Of a stretch of 64,000 bases of DNA, positions 1-8,364 are shown in pieces. The position numbers and the translations under genes were made by a program. The stretch spans positions 34,020-98,019 of the forward strand of contig CAYWSG010000003.1 in assembly GCA_964461055.1 (NCBI GenBank), in the 5' to 3' direction. Positions within the stretch are counted from its first letter, which is position 1. The number at the start of each line of letters is the position of its first letter. The DNA comes from SCGC-AG-212-J23 sp035303745 (lineage in GTDB: Bacteria; Pseudomonadota; Gammaproteobacteria; Burkholderiales; SG8-39). Under the pieces are notes generated by a model. It had not been told where the DNA came from. It made no database searches and saw nothing but the letters and a program-made list of their open reading frames with translations.

Positions 1-889
1 CGCGCGCCTGGGCGAGCTCGCTCCTGCGATCGTCCTCGAAGCCGAGGGAGAACGTGCGCAGCCGCCCGCCTTGCGCGCTCAGCACGGCGAGGAGGAGCGC
101 CGAGTCCATGCCGCCCGAGAGGAGCACCGCTTCGGCCGCACAAAGCGACGCGCTTTCCGCGAGCGCGGCGATGAAGGCCTCCTCGGCCCGCTCATCGCGC
201 AACCCCGGGCGCTGCGCCGGCTGGCGGTCGGGCGGCGTCCAGTAGCGCGTGCTGTGAAGCCGCCCGAACTGCCAGAACCCGCAAGTGCCGGGCGGGAAGC
301 GCCGGATGCCGCGAAAAAGCGTCGCGCTCCCGGACACGTAGCGGTGCGCCAGGCACTCGCGCATCGCCTCGAGGTCGGGCTCGAAGCGCGCCCCCGGCGC
401 GCGCAGGAGCGCCTTCGGCTCCGAGCCGAAGTAGAGGCCGCCGTCGCGCTCCTCGACGTAGAGCGGGCGCTCGCCGAAGCGATCGCGCGCGAGCATGAGC
501 CGGTCCTTGTGCGAGTCCCATAGCGCGAGCGCGAACGGCCCGCGCAGATGGCGCACGGCGTCCTTGTCCCAGTACTGGTAGGCGCGCATCAGGAGCTCGG
601 CGTCGCTCCCCTCCCCGAGCCGGAACCCGCCGCGCGCCAGCCGCGCGCGGAGCTCCGCGCCGTTCGAGAACGCGCCGTCGAGGGCGATCGCGATGCCGGC
701 GCGCCGGTCCCAGAGCGAGGCGCTCATGACGAGCTGCTGGCGCCGGCGCTGGTCGACGCAGGCGAGCAGCGACTCGCCGTCGCCGGTGCGGTGCGAGAGC
801 GCCTCGGCCATCGGCAGCAGCGCGCGCTCGTCCTGCCCGCGCCGTGCCGCGAGGCCGCTCGGAATCGCCCAGCCTGCGATGCCGGCCAT
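1..889 (-). CDS. Asparagine synthetase-like amidotransferase, 3' end outside window
   Basis: About 295 N-terminal residues are visible. The class-II glutamine amidotransferase (Ntn) domain comes first, followed by the start of the synthetase domain with an intact PP-loop, LLSGGMDSALL, near residue 260. A good ribosome site (AGGAG, 7 bases ahead) fixes the ATG at 889, so the protein begins MAGIAG. The family begins MCGIAG, and the catalytic Cys2 is therefore Ala. The usual HRGPDGE block reads HRTGDGE, and the NGE glutamine-binding block reads DGA. The glutaminase site thus looks dead while the AMP-forming site is kept. As the last visible gene of the eps operon, next to genes for UDP-GalNAcA, it may amidate a uronic acid using free ammonia (inference). 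Confidence 0.85.
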   Translation of the reverse strand, partial: MAGIAGWAIPSGLAARRGQDERALLPMAEALSHRTGDGESLLACVDQRRRQQLVMSASLWDRRAGIAIALDGAFSNGAELRARLARGGFRLGEGSDAELLMRAYQYWDKDAVRHLRGPFALALWDSHKDRLMLARDRFGERPLYVEERDGGLYFGSEPKALLRAPGARFEPDLEAMRECLAHRYVSGSATLFRGIRRFPPGTCGFWQFGRLHSTRYWTPPDRQPAQRPGLRDERAEEAFIAALAESASLCAAEAVLLSGGMDSALLLAVLSAQGGRLRTFSLGFEDDRRSELAQAR

Positions 890-897
890 CGCCACTC

Positions 898-2049
898 CTA
901 AAGCGCCGCCTTGGGCGCCCGGGCCGCGAAGAGCCGGGCGTAGAGCGTGGAGAAGTCCGCGGCGAGGCGCTCGGCCGAGTAGGCGCTCGCCACGCGCGCC
1001 CGGCACGCCGCGCTCATGCGAGCGAGCAAGGCCCGCTCGCGCGAAAGCCGGGCGACGGTCGCCGCGATGGCACTCGCGTCACCGACCGGGACGAAGAGCC
1101 CGTGCACCCCCTCCTCCATGACATCCGGGATGCCGCCCACCGGGGTCGCGACCGGCACGACGCCGGCGGCCATCGCCTCGAGCAGCGCATAGGGCAGGCC
1201 TTCACTATGGCTCGGCAGGAGAAGCACGTCCGCGATGCTGAGGAGCCTCGCCTTCTCCTCGCCGAACGCGGGACCGGGGAAGCTGACCGTCCCGTCGAGC
1301 CCGAGCTCGGCGGCGCGAAGCCGCAGGCGCGCGGCCTCGGGGCCGCTGCCGACGACGCGAAGCTCGACGCGCTCGCCCGCCGCGCGCAGCGCCGCCATGG
1401 CCTCGAGGCTCTCGGCAAGCCCCTTCCCGGCGCCGAGCCGCCCCAGGTAGAGGAGCCGCAGCGGCGCCTGCGGGTCCGCGAGCGGCCGGTTGTAGCGGCG
1501 AAATGGGCCGCAATCGATGCCGTTCGGCGCGAGCACGAGCTTCGCCTCGGCCACGAAGCGGCCGAGCTCCGCGAGATCCGCGCGCGAGAGCACCGCCACC
1601 GCATCGGCGAGGTTGAGCGTCGCGCCGATGAAGCGCGCAAGAAGCGCGTTTCCGCGGGAGAGCTGCCCGACGGAGCCGCCGTGCTTCTGCACGAGCACTC
1701 GCGCGCCGCAGGCCCTGGCGACGAGGAGATACGCGAGGTCGCGCCAATACGCCTTGGCATTGAGCGAGGTGTTGAGGTGCACGAGGTCGGCATCGCGGCG
1801 CACGATCGCCCAGGCGAGCGCGAACGGACTCGCGGCGAGGCGCCAGAGCCGCGCCGGCGCCGACTCCCGCCGCCCCTCGCTGCCGACCGCGAAGTGCGAG
1901 AGCTCGTAGCGCCCCTGGAGCGGCGAGTCGAAAAGCACGTTGACGTGCGTGGCGACGCCGCTCACCGCCTCGCGGCTCGGGCCGAGAACGAGCGCGACGC
2001 GCCGTGCGCCGATGACGCCGGGCTGGCTCATGCCGTTCGCCTGCCTCAT
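898..2049 (-). CDS. Glycosyltransferase, GT4 family
   Basis: A GT-B fold retaining glycosyltransferase of 383 residues. The N-terminal Rossmann half opens with RRVALVLGPSREAVSGVATH. The C-terminal half has the donor-binding blocks LLYLGRLGAGKG and SEGLPYALLEAMAAGVVPVAT, the last carrying the GT4 E-x7-E signature. It should add one sugar to the lipid-linked repeat unit at the cytoplasmic face. The ATG at 2049 overlaps the upstream stop as ATGA. A second ATG at 2031 is preceded by AGGCAGG and could be the true start. It lies 8 bp before the asparagine synthetase-like gene in the same operon. Donor and acceptor cannot be told from sequence. Confidence 0.88.
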   Translation of the reverse strand: MRQANGMSQPGVIGARRVALVLGPSREAVSGVATHVNVLFDSPLQGRYELSHFAVGSEGRRESAPARLWRLAASPFALAWAIVRRDADLVHLNTSLNAKAYWRDLAYLLVARACGARVLVQKHGGSVGQLSRGNALLARFIGATLNLADAVAVLSRADLAELGRFVAEAKLVLAPNGIDCGPFRRYNRPLADPQAPLRLLYLGRLGAGKGLAESLEAMAALRAAGERVELRVVGSGPEAARLRLRAAELGLDGTVSFPGPAFGEEKARLLSIADVLLLPSHSEGLPYALLEAMAAGVVPVATPVGGIPDVMEEGVHGLFVPVGDASAIAATVARLSRERALLARMSAACRARVASAYSAERLAADFSTLYARLFAARAPKAAL

Positions 2050-3152
2050 GCGGCATGCCTCATCGCGCCCGGCTCGTGCGAGAGCCCGACCTCGGCGTAC
2101 ACCTCTTCCAGCCGGGCGATGGCGCGCTCCGGCGCGAAGCGCACCCGCACCGACTCGCGCGCCGCGGCGCCGACCCGTTCGGCGAGCTCGCGCTCGCGCA
2201 GAAGCCTTCCCATGAGGCGCGAGAGCGCGGCGACGTCGCCAGGGGGCACTAGAAAGCCGCTCACGCCGTCGACCAGGACCTCCGCCGCGCCCGCGCCCGC
2301 GGCCACCGGCGCGACGCCGGCGGCCATCGCCTCGAGGAGCGCGAGCGGCAGGCCCTCGTCGCCCGCCGGCAAGACGAACGCCGAGGCGCTCTCGAAAAGC
2401 GCCCGCTTGCCCGAGGGGCCCACCCAGCCGATGACTTTGAGGGCTTCGCCGATGCCGAGCCGCTCGGCGTAGCGCTCGAGCGCGCGCGTGGCGCGTGAGC
2501 GCCGCTCGCCCGAGCCCGCGCACACCAGGCGCGCCTCGGGCACGCTGCGCTGCATCGCGGCGAAAGCCTCGAGCAGGTCGAAGACACCTTTCTCGGCATC
2601 GAGCCGGCCGAGGTAGAGCACCATGCACTGCCGGCCCGAGGCGCTCGCTGCCGGCGGCAGCGCGACCGGCGCCGGAAGGCAGGCGGTGCGCGCGCGACGC
2701 ACCACCTTCTGCACCCCGATGCGCAGCGCGTCGGTCTGGGTAATGACGCAGGCGGCCTGCTCGAGGAGCCTGCGTATCGCGTGCTGCGCCGGCGCGCTGC
2801 AGGCATCGTAGAAGCGGCCGAAGCCGCCGCCGTGCAGCTGCACGACGAGCGGGCAGCGCGCCGCGCTGGCGAGGCTCGCGAGGCCGCACTGTCGCCAGAA
2901 CGCCGCCTGCGGGGTGAAGTGGGCGTGCACGACAAGCGTGCGGTGCCGGCCGATGAGCTCGCCCAGGCGGCTCACCGCCTGCGCCGCGAGCTTCAGGTCC
3001 TCGAGCGTCCCGCCGGCGCCGTGCGTGGCGACGTAGTCGATGGGCCAGCGCCGGAAGAGGCCGTTCGCGCGATACGCCTCGATGATCGGGCTCATCCCGC
3101 CGCGCACGCCGGGTGCGGCGCCGAGCATGACGAGCCGTGGCGAGCGATCCAT
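2046..3152 (-). CDS. Glycosyltransferase, GT4 family
   Basis: A 368-residue GT-B enzyme that begins PRLVMLGAAPGVRGGMSPII, a typical acceptor-side Rossmann start with a glycine-rich loop. The C-terminal half has VLYLGRLDAEKGVFDLLEA and DEGLPLALLEAMAAGVAPVAA (GT4 nucleotide-sugar site). It is predicted to build the exopolysaccharide repeat unit. It shares a 4-bp stop/start overlap with the next GT4 gene and sits 9 bp after the beta-propeller gene, so it is part of the long leftward eps operon. The two adjacent GT4 enzymes are clearly diverged from each other rather than a recent duplication. Confidence 0.88.
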   Translation of the reverse strand: MDRSPRLVMLGAAPGVRGGMSPIIEAYRANGLFRRWPIDYVATHGAGGTLEDLKLAAQAVSRLGELIGRHRTLVVHAHFTPQAAFWRQCGLASLASAARCPLVVQLHGGGFGRFYDACSAPAQHAIRRLLEQAACVITQTDALRIGVQKVVRRARTACLPAPVALPPAASASGRQCMVLYLGRLDAEKGVFDLLEAFAAMQRSVPEARLVCAGSGERRSRATRALERYAERLGIGEALKVIGWVGPSGKRALFESASAFVLPAGDEGLPLALLEAMAAGVAPVAAGAGAAEVLVDGVSGFLVPPGDVAALSRLMGRLLRERELAERVGAAARESVRVRFAPERAIARLEEVYAEVGLSHEPGAMRHAA

Positions 3153-3161
3153 GCAAGGCTC

Positions 3162-4829
3162 CTAGAAGCGCGGGATGCGCGTGAAGGCGTCGATGACCGT
3201 CAGGTCGCCGGCGCGATTGATCGTATGCACCCCGAGCAGCCCCGCCTCGTGCGAGGGCAGCACGCGCGAGACCTGTCGCTCGACGTACTCGTGCGGCGTC
3301 AGGCGCAGCACACGGTGGATCGCGAGCCCCGCGCCGTAGAGCGGCACGCAGATCTGCGCGGGCCGATAGAGCGCGCCCGCCTTTCGATAGAGGCGTCCGG
3401 CCGGCCGCGAGGAGCGCGCATCCGACTTGACCGGATTCGCCGCATGCGGCGTCCACTCGCCGAGGAGGTCGGCGGCGTGGAAGAGATGCAGCTCGTCGTC
3501 GAACACGCGCGAGCGGCCCGCGGCGACGTTCGCGAAGAGCCACCAGCGCCCGGCTTCCCGGTGGAAAGTCGCGTCGACGCAGCGAATGCCGTCCATCAGC
3601 ACGCGCTCGAGCCGCCAGCGCAGCGGGAAGTCGACGCACCGGTAGAGCTCCACGGTGCCGCGCCGCCCCGTCTCCGGCACCATGTAGAGCTGGCCGTCGT
3701 GCTCGAGGATGAACGGGTACGACAGGTGATAGTCCCGCTCGAGCACCGTGACCGGGGCCGAGACGGCGCCGTCGGCGCCGAGCTCCACCATGGCGATGTG
3801 CGCCTTGCCGGCGCGAAAGGGCAGCTCCTCGAAGAACACGAAGTAGCGGCCGTTGCGCTCGAGCGGGAACGGATCGGCCCAGTAGCGGTCCGGCGGCGGC
3901 ATGAGGCGCCGGAAGCCCTCGAGGCGCGTATCGATCGCGCGCGGGTCGCCGCCCGGCCCGCAGCCGAAGCGGTAGGCGAGGAACCACTGCTCGACGTTCA
4001 GCGCCTTCTCGACGCCGCGCCGCGCGATGCGCCCGCCGATGCGCGCGATGCCGAGGAGCGAGGCGAGCGCCCGGTTGGCGCCCGGCGCCGCGTCCGCCTT
4101 CCTTCCCGGGCTCCGATCGGGCAGCGGCTGCCCGCGGCGGCGCAGCCACCCCGGCCCGCACCTGTAAAGCTCGCGCAGGGCGCGCGCAGGGAACTGGGCC
4201 GTCTTCTCGAGCACCTGGGCGCGCGTGCGCGCGGGCGAGAGCGGGTAGGTGCGCGACCATGACCGGTACGCGAGCCGCCAGCCTCCCTCCAGCCAGACCG
4301 AAAGGCCCGAGGGCGTCAGCGGCACCTGGCCGGCCACCTCCTGGAAGCCCACCAGGCGCCCCGGCGCACGGCCGCCGGCGCCGAGCTCGAAGCGCCAGAG
4401 GCCGCAAGGCACGCGGCCGTCGCCTGCCCACGCCTGCACGCGACGCTCGTCCACGCCGTCGAGGATGAACACCGCGTCGAGCGCGAACGGGAGCTCCCGA
4501 AGCTCCGCGTCCCCGGCGAGGCGCAGGAAGCGCTCGTGCGCCACGCCGGCGAGGAGATCGGCCTCCGCGGCCGGATCGGCGTCGCGCGCGAAGGCGAGGC
4601 GGTCCGCGCGGTCGTAGAGCGCCCAGAGGGCGCCCGTGCGCGCGGGCGCCCCGCCCGTCTCCACGATGAGCGCGATCGTCGCGTAATCGGACTTCGCCAC
4701 CGCGGCGAACGCGTCGACGACCCATTGCGGCTGCCGGCGCGCGGCGGCGATCAGGCCGACGCGCAGCTTCCGGGGCGCGGGGGCCGGGTCGGGCTCGGGC
4801 GCGAGACCCGCGGGCACTACAGCCGCCAT
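3162..4829 (-). CDS. Predicted beta-propeller protein of the exopolysaccharide locus
   Basis: A 555-residue protein with two parts. Residues 20-200 form a Rossmann-like segment (KLRVGLIAAARRQPQWVVDA) that resembles the formyltransferase-type front part of such proteins. Residues 280-555 contain recurring aromatic/Asp blocks: RYWADPFPL, YFVFFEEL, SYPFILEHDGQLYMVPET, CVDATFHREAGRWWLFAN. These look like blades of a five-bladed GH43-like propeller, as in the N-terminal domain of glucosamine inositolphosphorylceramide transferase (GINT1). No signal peptide is seen, so it is probably cytoplasmic. The start at 4829 overlaps the dehydrogenase gene by 13 bp. A glycan-modifying or transferase role is inference; the family is poorly characterised. 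Confidence 0.65.
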   Translation of the reverse strand: MAAVVPAGLAPEPDPAPAPRKLRVGLIAAARRQPQWVVDAFAAVAKSDYATIALIVETGGAPARTGALWALYDRADRLAFARDADPAAEADLLAGVAHERFLRLAGDAELRELPFALDAVFILDGVDERRVQAWAGDGRVPCGLWRFELGAGGRAPGRLVGFQEVAGQVPLTPSGLSVWLEGGWRLAYRSWSRTYPLSPARTRAQVLEKTAQFPARALRELYRCGPGWLRRRGQPLPDRSPGRKADAAPGANRALASLLGIARIGGRIARRGVEKALNVEQWFLAYRFGCGPGGDPRAIDTRLEGFRRLMPPPDRYWADPFPLERNGRYFVFFEELPFRAGKAHIAMVELGADGAVSAPVTVLERDYHLSYPFILEHDGQLYMVPETGRRGTVELYRCVDFPLRWRLERVLMDGIRCVDATFHREAGRWWLFANVAAGRSRVFDDELHLFHAADLLGEWTPHAANPVKSDARSSRPAGRLYRKAGALYRPAQICVPLYGAGLAIHRVLRLTPHEYVERQVSRVLPSHEAGLLGVHTINRAGDLTVIDAFTRIPRF

Positions 4830-6190
4830 ACGGAAAGCCCCCGCGCGCGCAGCGCCTCCGCGTCGAGCACCGACTTCACGTCGATGACGCAGCCGCGGCG
4901 CATGACCTTGGCGGCGAGCTCGGCGCTCGTGCGCTCGAGGAACGCCCGGTGCCCGACGGCGAGCACGAGCGCGTCGGCCGCCGGCAGCGCCTCCCACTCC
5001 TGCAGGCGCACGCCGTACTCGAGGAGCGCCTCGTCCCGCGAGGCGAGCGGATCGTGCACGTGCGCCGTGACGCCGTACTCGGCGAGCTCGCGCAGGATGT
5101 CGACGACCCTGGAATTGCGGATGTCGGTGCAGTTCTCCTTGAACGTAAGGCCGAGGACGTTGACGCGCGCGCCCTTGATGCTTCGCCCGGCGGCGATCAT
5201 CTGCTGCACGGTCTTGCGCGCGATGAAGGCGCCCATGCCGTCGTTGATGCGCCGGCCGGCGAGGATTACCTCCGGGTGGTAGCCGAGGAGCTCCGCCTTG
5301 TGCGTGAGGTAGTACGGGTCGACGCCGATGCAGTGGCCACCGACCAGGCCCGGCCGGAACGGCAGGAAATTCCACTTCGTCGCCGCCGCGCTCAGCACCT
5401 CCTGGGTGTCGATGCCCATGCGGTCGAAGAGGATCGCGAGCTCGTTGACGAACGCGATGTTGATGTCGCGCTGCGCGTTCTCGATCACCTTGGCGGCCTC
5501 GGCGACGCGGATCGAGGGCGCGCGGTAGACGCCGGCCTTCACGACCGAGCCGTAGAGCTCGGCGAGCGCCTCGAGGGTCTGCGCGTCGTCGCCCGAGACG
5601 ACCTTCGTGATCTCGGCGAAGCGATGCTCCCGGTCGCCGGGATTGATGCGCTCGGGCGAGTAGCCGACGTGGAAGTCGAGCCCCCATCGCATGCCGGAGG
5701 CGCGCTCGAGGATCGGCACGCACACCTCCTCGGTGGCGCCGGGGTAGACCGTCGACTCGTACACCACCGTCGCACCCGGCTTCATGTGCCGGCCGACGAT
5801 CTCGCTCGCCGAGACGAGCGCGCCGAGGTCGGGGCGGCGGACCCGGTCGACGGGCGTGGGCACGGCGACGATGACGAAGTCGGCGAGGCCGAGCCCGGCC
5901 GGATCGTCCGTCGGCGTGAAGTAACGCGCGTCGAGGAGCTCGGCCGCCGAGAGCTCGCCCGTGACGTCGAGCGCGTTCCTCAGCGCGTCGACGCGGCGCC
6001 GCGAGAGATCGAAGCCGATCGTTCGCCGCTCGCGGCCGAACGCGACCGCCACCGGCAGGCCGACGTAGCCGAGACCCACCACCGCGACCGCCGGGAGGCT
6101 CGCCGGGACTTCGGGCGCCTCGCCGGCGCGCGCTTTCTCCAGCACCTGGGGCGTGACGTCGGCCATGGCTCCAGGCAGAACTTCAGGCAT
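4817..6190 (-). CDS. tviB: UDP-N-acetylhexosamine 6-dehydrogenase (TviB/WbpO type)
   Basis: A nucleotide-sugar dehydrogenase of 457 residues. It has the NAD-binding loop VVGLGYVGLP (37-46), the central EAAKVIENAQRDINIAF helix, and the catalytic Cys287 in GGHCIGVDPYYL. Three domains of normal family length are present. TviB/WbpO enzymes oxidise UDP-GlcNAc or UDP-GalNAc at C6 to the uronic acid with two NAD molecules. The gene sits directly after a TviC-type epimerase, the same pair that makes UDP-GalNAcA for Vi antigen and Pseudomonas O6. There is an extra N-terminal tail of about 30 residues before the Rossmann fold, so initiation at the internal Met9 is possible. It overlaps the epimerase by 8 bp. 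Confidence 0.9.
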   Translation of the reverse strand: MPEVLPGAMADVTPQVLEKARAGEAPEVPASLPAVAVVGLGYVGLPVAVAFGRERRTIGFDLSRRRVDALRNALDVTGELSAAELLDARYFTPTDDPAGLGLADFVIVAVPTPVDRVRRPDLGALVSASEIVGRHMKPGATVVYESTVYPGATEEVCVPILERASGMRWGLDFHVGYSPERINPGDREHRFAEITKVVSGDDAQTLEALAELYGSVVKAGVYRAPSIRVAEAAKVIENAQRDINIAFVNELAILFDRMGIDTQEVLSAAATKWNFLPFRPGLVGGHCIGVDPYYLTHKAELLGYHPEVILAGRRINDGMGAFIARKTVQQMIAAGRSIKGARVNVLGLTFKENCTDIRNSRVVDILRELAEYGVTAHVHDPLASRDEALLEYGVRLQEWEALPAADALVLAVGHRAFLERTSAELAAKVMRRGCVIDVKSVLDAEALRARGLSVWRL

Positions 6191-7253
6191 AGCTCATCCT
6201 CCCTTGCGTTTCATCCTGCGACGGGCCGAGAAGCCGTCCCGCGTACCACTGCACCGTGCGGGCGAGCCCTTCCTCCAGGCGAACCGTGGCGCGATAGCCG
6301 AGCAGCCGCTCCGCCTTCGACACGTCGGCGCGCGAGAACGGCACGTCGCCTCGCCGCGGCGCGCGGTACGCCGGACGCGCGGCCGCCGCCTGCGGACGGT
6401 GCCCGGCGACGCTGCGGCGCACGAGCTCGAAAAGCCGGCTGATGGAGGTCTGCTCGCCTACGGCGACGTTGTAGGCCTGGTTCATCGCCGAGCGATCCTC
6501 AACGGTCGCGGCGAGGAGGTTCGCCTGCACGGCGTTGTCGACGTGGCAGAAGTCGCGCGCGGCGCTGCCGTCGCCGTTGATCCAGGCCTGCGTGCCCGCG
6601 AAGAGCGCGCCGACGAACGCCGGAATGACGGCGGCGTAAGGACCGTGCGGGCTCTGCCGCGGGCCGAACACGTTGAAGTAGCGAAGCCCGACCGTGTCGA
6701 GGCCGTAGCAGGCGGCGAAGACCTCCGCATAGAGCTCGTTCACCCGCTTCGTGAGCGCGTAAGGAGAGCGCGGCCGGCCGATCGCGTCCTCCACCTTCGG
6801 CAGGCCCGGATGGTCGCCGTAGATCGCGCTCGAGCTCGCGTACACGAGCCGCTCCACCCCCGCGTCGCGCGCGGCGACCAGCATGTTGAGGAAGCCGCTC
6901 ACGTTGGCCTCGTTCGAGGCCACCGGGTCCTCGAGCGAGCGCGGCACGCTGCCGAGCGCGGCCTGGTGAAGCACGAGCTGCACGCCGCGGCAGGCCTCGC
7001 GGCAGGCCTCGGGCGCTCGGATGTCGCCCTCGAGGAAGCGAAAGCGCCGCCACGGCGCCTCGCCCAGCGCCGCGCGCACCGCCTCGAGGTTCTCGCGCGA
7101 GCCGGTGGCGAAGTTGTCCAGGCCGACCACGGCCTGGCCGCGGGCGAGCAGCGCCTCGACGAGGTGCGAGCCGATGAAGCCGGCCGCCCCCGTGACGAGC
7201 CACGTCCGCGGCCGCGCCTCAATGCGCGCCAGCTGTGCTTCGAATGCCGTCAT
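6183..7253 (-). CDS. tviC: UDP-N-acetylhexosamine 4-epimerase (TviC/WbpP type)
   Basis: An extended SDR epimerase of 356 residues. The NAD loop is TGAAGFIGSH (21-30), the catalytic serine lies in ASSSAIYGD (about 139-147), and the catalytic pair is Tyr165/Lys169 in SPYALTK. The C-terminal substrate-binding domain is full length. WbpP/TviC enzymes interconvert UDP-GlcNAc(A) and UDP-GalNAc(A). With the adjacent TviB-type dehydrogenase it should supply UDP-GalNAcA for the exopolysaccharide. The start overlaps the end of the preceding glycosyltransferase gene by 35 bp. The choice of acetylated over non-acetylated substrate rests on overall resemblance and the TviB neighbour, not on an assayed residue. 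Confidence 0.88.
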   Translation of the reverse strand: MTAFEAQLARIEARPRTWLVTGAAGFIGSHLVEALLARGQAVVGLDNFATGSRENLEAVRAALGEAPWRRFRFLEGDIRAPEACREACRGVQLVLHQAALGSVPRSLEDPVASNEANVSGFLNMLVAARDAGVERLVYASSSAIYGDHPGLPKVEDAIGRPRSPYALTKRVNELYAEVFAACYGLDTVGLRYFNVFGPRQSPHGPYAAVIPAFVGALFAGTQAWINGDGSAARDFCHVDNAVQANLLAATVEDRSAMNQAYNVAVGEQTSISRLFELVRRSVAGHRPQAAAARPAYRAPRRGDVPFSRADVSKAERLLGYRATVRLEEGLARTVQWYAGRLLGPSQDETQGRMSYA

Positions 7254-8364
7254 GCGAAGTCGTCATTTCAAGTCCTGAGAGCAACTGCTCGTAGTGGTCC
7301 ACCATGGTCCGCTCGGAGAAGCGCGCCACCACCGCTTCGCGCGAGTGCCGGCCCATGTCGGCGGCGACGCCCGGCGCGGCGAGCGCGAGGAGGCGTTCGA
7401 CGAGCGCCGCCGTGTCGCCCGCGGGGAAAAGCCAGCCGGTGCGGCCCGGCTCGATCATCTCGGCCGCGCCGCCGACGGCGGAATGGACCACGGGCTTGCC
7501 GAGCGCCATAGCCTCCACCGCGGCGAGCGAGAACGCCTCGGTCCGGCTCGTCAGCACGACCGCGTCGCAGGCGGCGAGGAACGGGCGCACGTCCTGCTGG
7601 AAGCCCGTCACCGCCACGTCGGGCGCGATGCCGAGCGCGCGGGCGCGCGCCTCGACCGTGCCGCGGAGCTCGCCGTCGCCGATGAAGAGCCCGCGCGCCG
7701 GGACGCCGCGGCGACGCAGCATGGCCACGGCCTCCACCAGCTGCACGGGGTTCTTTTCGGCGCGCAGCACGGCCGAGAGGCCGACCACGAAGTCGCCGGC
7801 GCCGAAGCCGAGCGCGCCGCGAAGCCGCGCGCTCTCGGGCCCGGCCCAGGGGCGCCAGTGCTCGATGTCCACGCCGTTGTAGATGACGGTGTCGCGGCGC
7901 CCAATCACCTGGCGGCGACGCCAGTGCGCGCGCTGCGCTTCGCAGACGAAGACCGCGCACTCTGCCCGCCAGAAGAGCGGCCGGTAGTAGAGCATCTGCG
8001 CCCGCTCGCGCAGGGTGCGCATGCGCGTCGAGTGGAAGACCACGGCAAGCGGCGCCCGGCTCGCCGCCCAGCGCCGCGCGAGCTGCGCGTACAGCAGGGC
8101 GTACGGGTTCGCGGCGACGATGGCCGTCGGCCTTGCTTTCCGGACCAGGTCTGCAAGCCCCCTCACGGCCCGGAGATCGAGATACCGGCGCGCTTCAAGG
8201 CACGCCACTTCGGCGATGCGGTAGCGCAGCCGCTGCGAGTGGTCGGGCTTCACGTAGGCGGCGTGGCAGTCGTGGCCGCGCTCGGCCAGCCGGTTGGCGA
8301 GGGTAATCGTGTGGCGCTCGGCGCCGCCGTGCACCAGCGAGCCGGTCACGAAGACGATCCTCAT
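7219..8364 (-). CDS. Glycosyltransferase, GT4 family
   Basis: A 381-residue GT-B enzyme. The N-terminus MRIVFVTGSLVHGGAERHTI carries the GGAE motif common in GT4 acceptor domains. The C-terminal half shows VVGLSAVLRAEKNPVQLVEA, FIGDGEL and RTEAFSLAAVEAMALGKPVV, which is the donor-site signature with both glutamates. It starts at 8364 with an ATGA overlap on the flippase stop and runs 35 bp into the epimerase gene, so it is tightly coupled in the operon. Predicted role: addition of one sugar to the undecaprenyl-linked repeat unit. Donor sugar unknown. Confidence 0.88.
   Translation of the reverse strand: MRIVFVTGSLVHGGAERHTITLANRLAERGHDCHAAYVKPDHSQRLRYRIAEVACLEARRYLDLRAVRGLADLVRKARPTAIVAANPYALLYAQLARRWAASRAPLAVVFHSTRMRTLRERAQMLYYRPLFWRAECAVFVCEAQRAHWRRRQVIGRRDTVIYNGVDIEHWRPWAGPESARLRGALGFGAGDFVVGLSAVLRAEKNPVQLVEAVAMLRRRGVPARGLFIGDGELRGTVEARARALGIAPDVAVTGFQQDVRPFLAACDAVVLTSRTEAFSLAAVEAMALGKPVVHSAVGGAAEMIEPGRTGWLFPAGDTAALVERLLALAAPGVAADMGRHSREAVVARFSERTMVDHYEQLLSGLEMTTSHDGIRSTAGAH

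Noticed and set aside
898..4725. Single giant reading frame of about 1275 codons, leftward
   Set aside because: Only its last 383 codons encode a recognisable glycosyltransferase; the rest is a shadow frame across three other genes, kept open by the high GC content.
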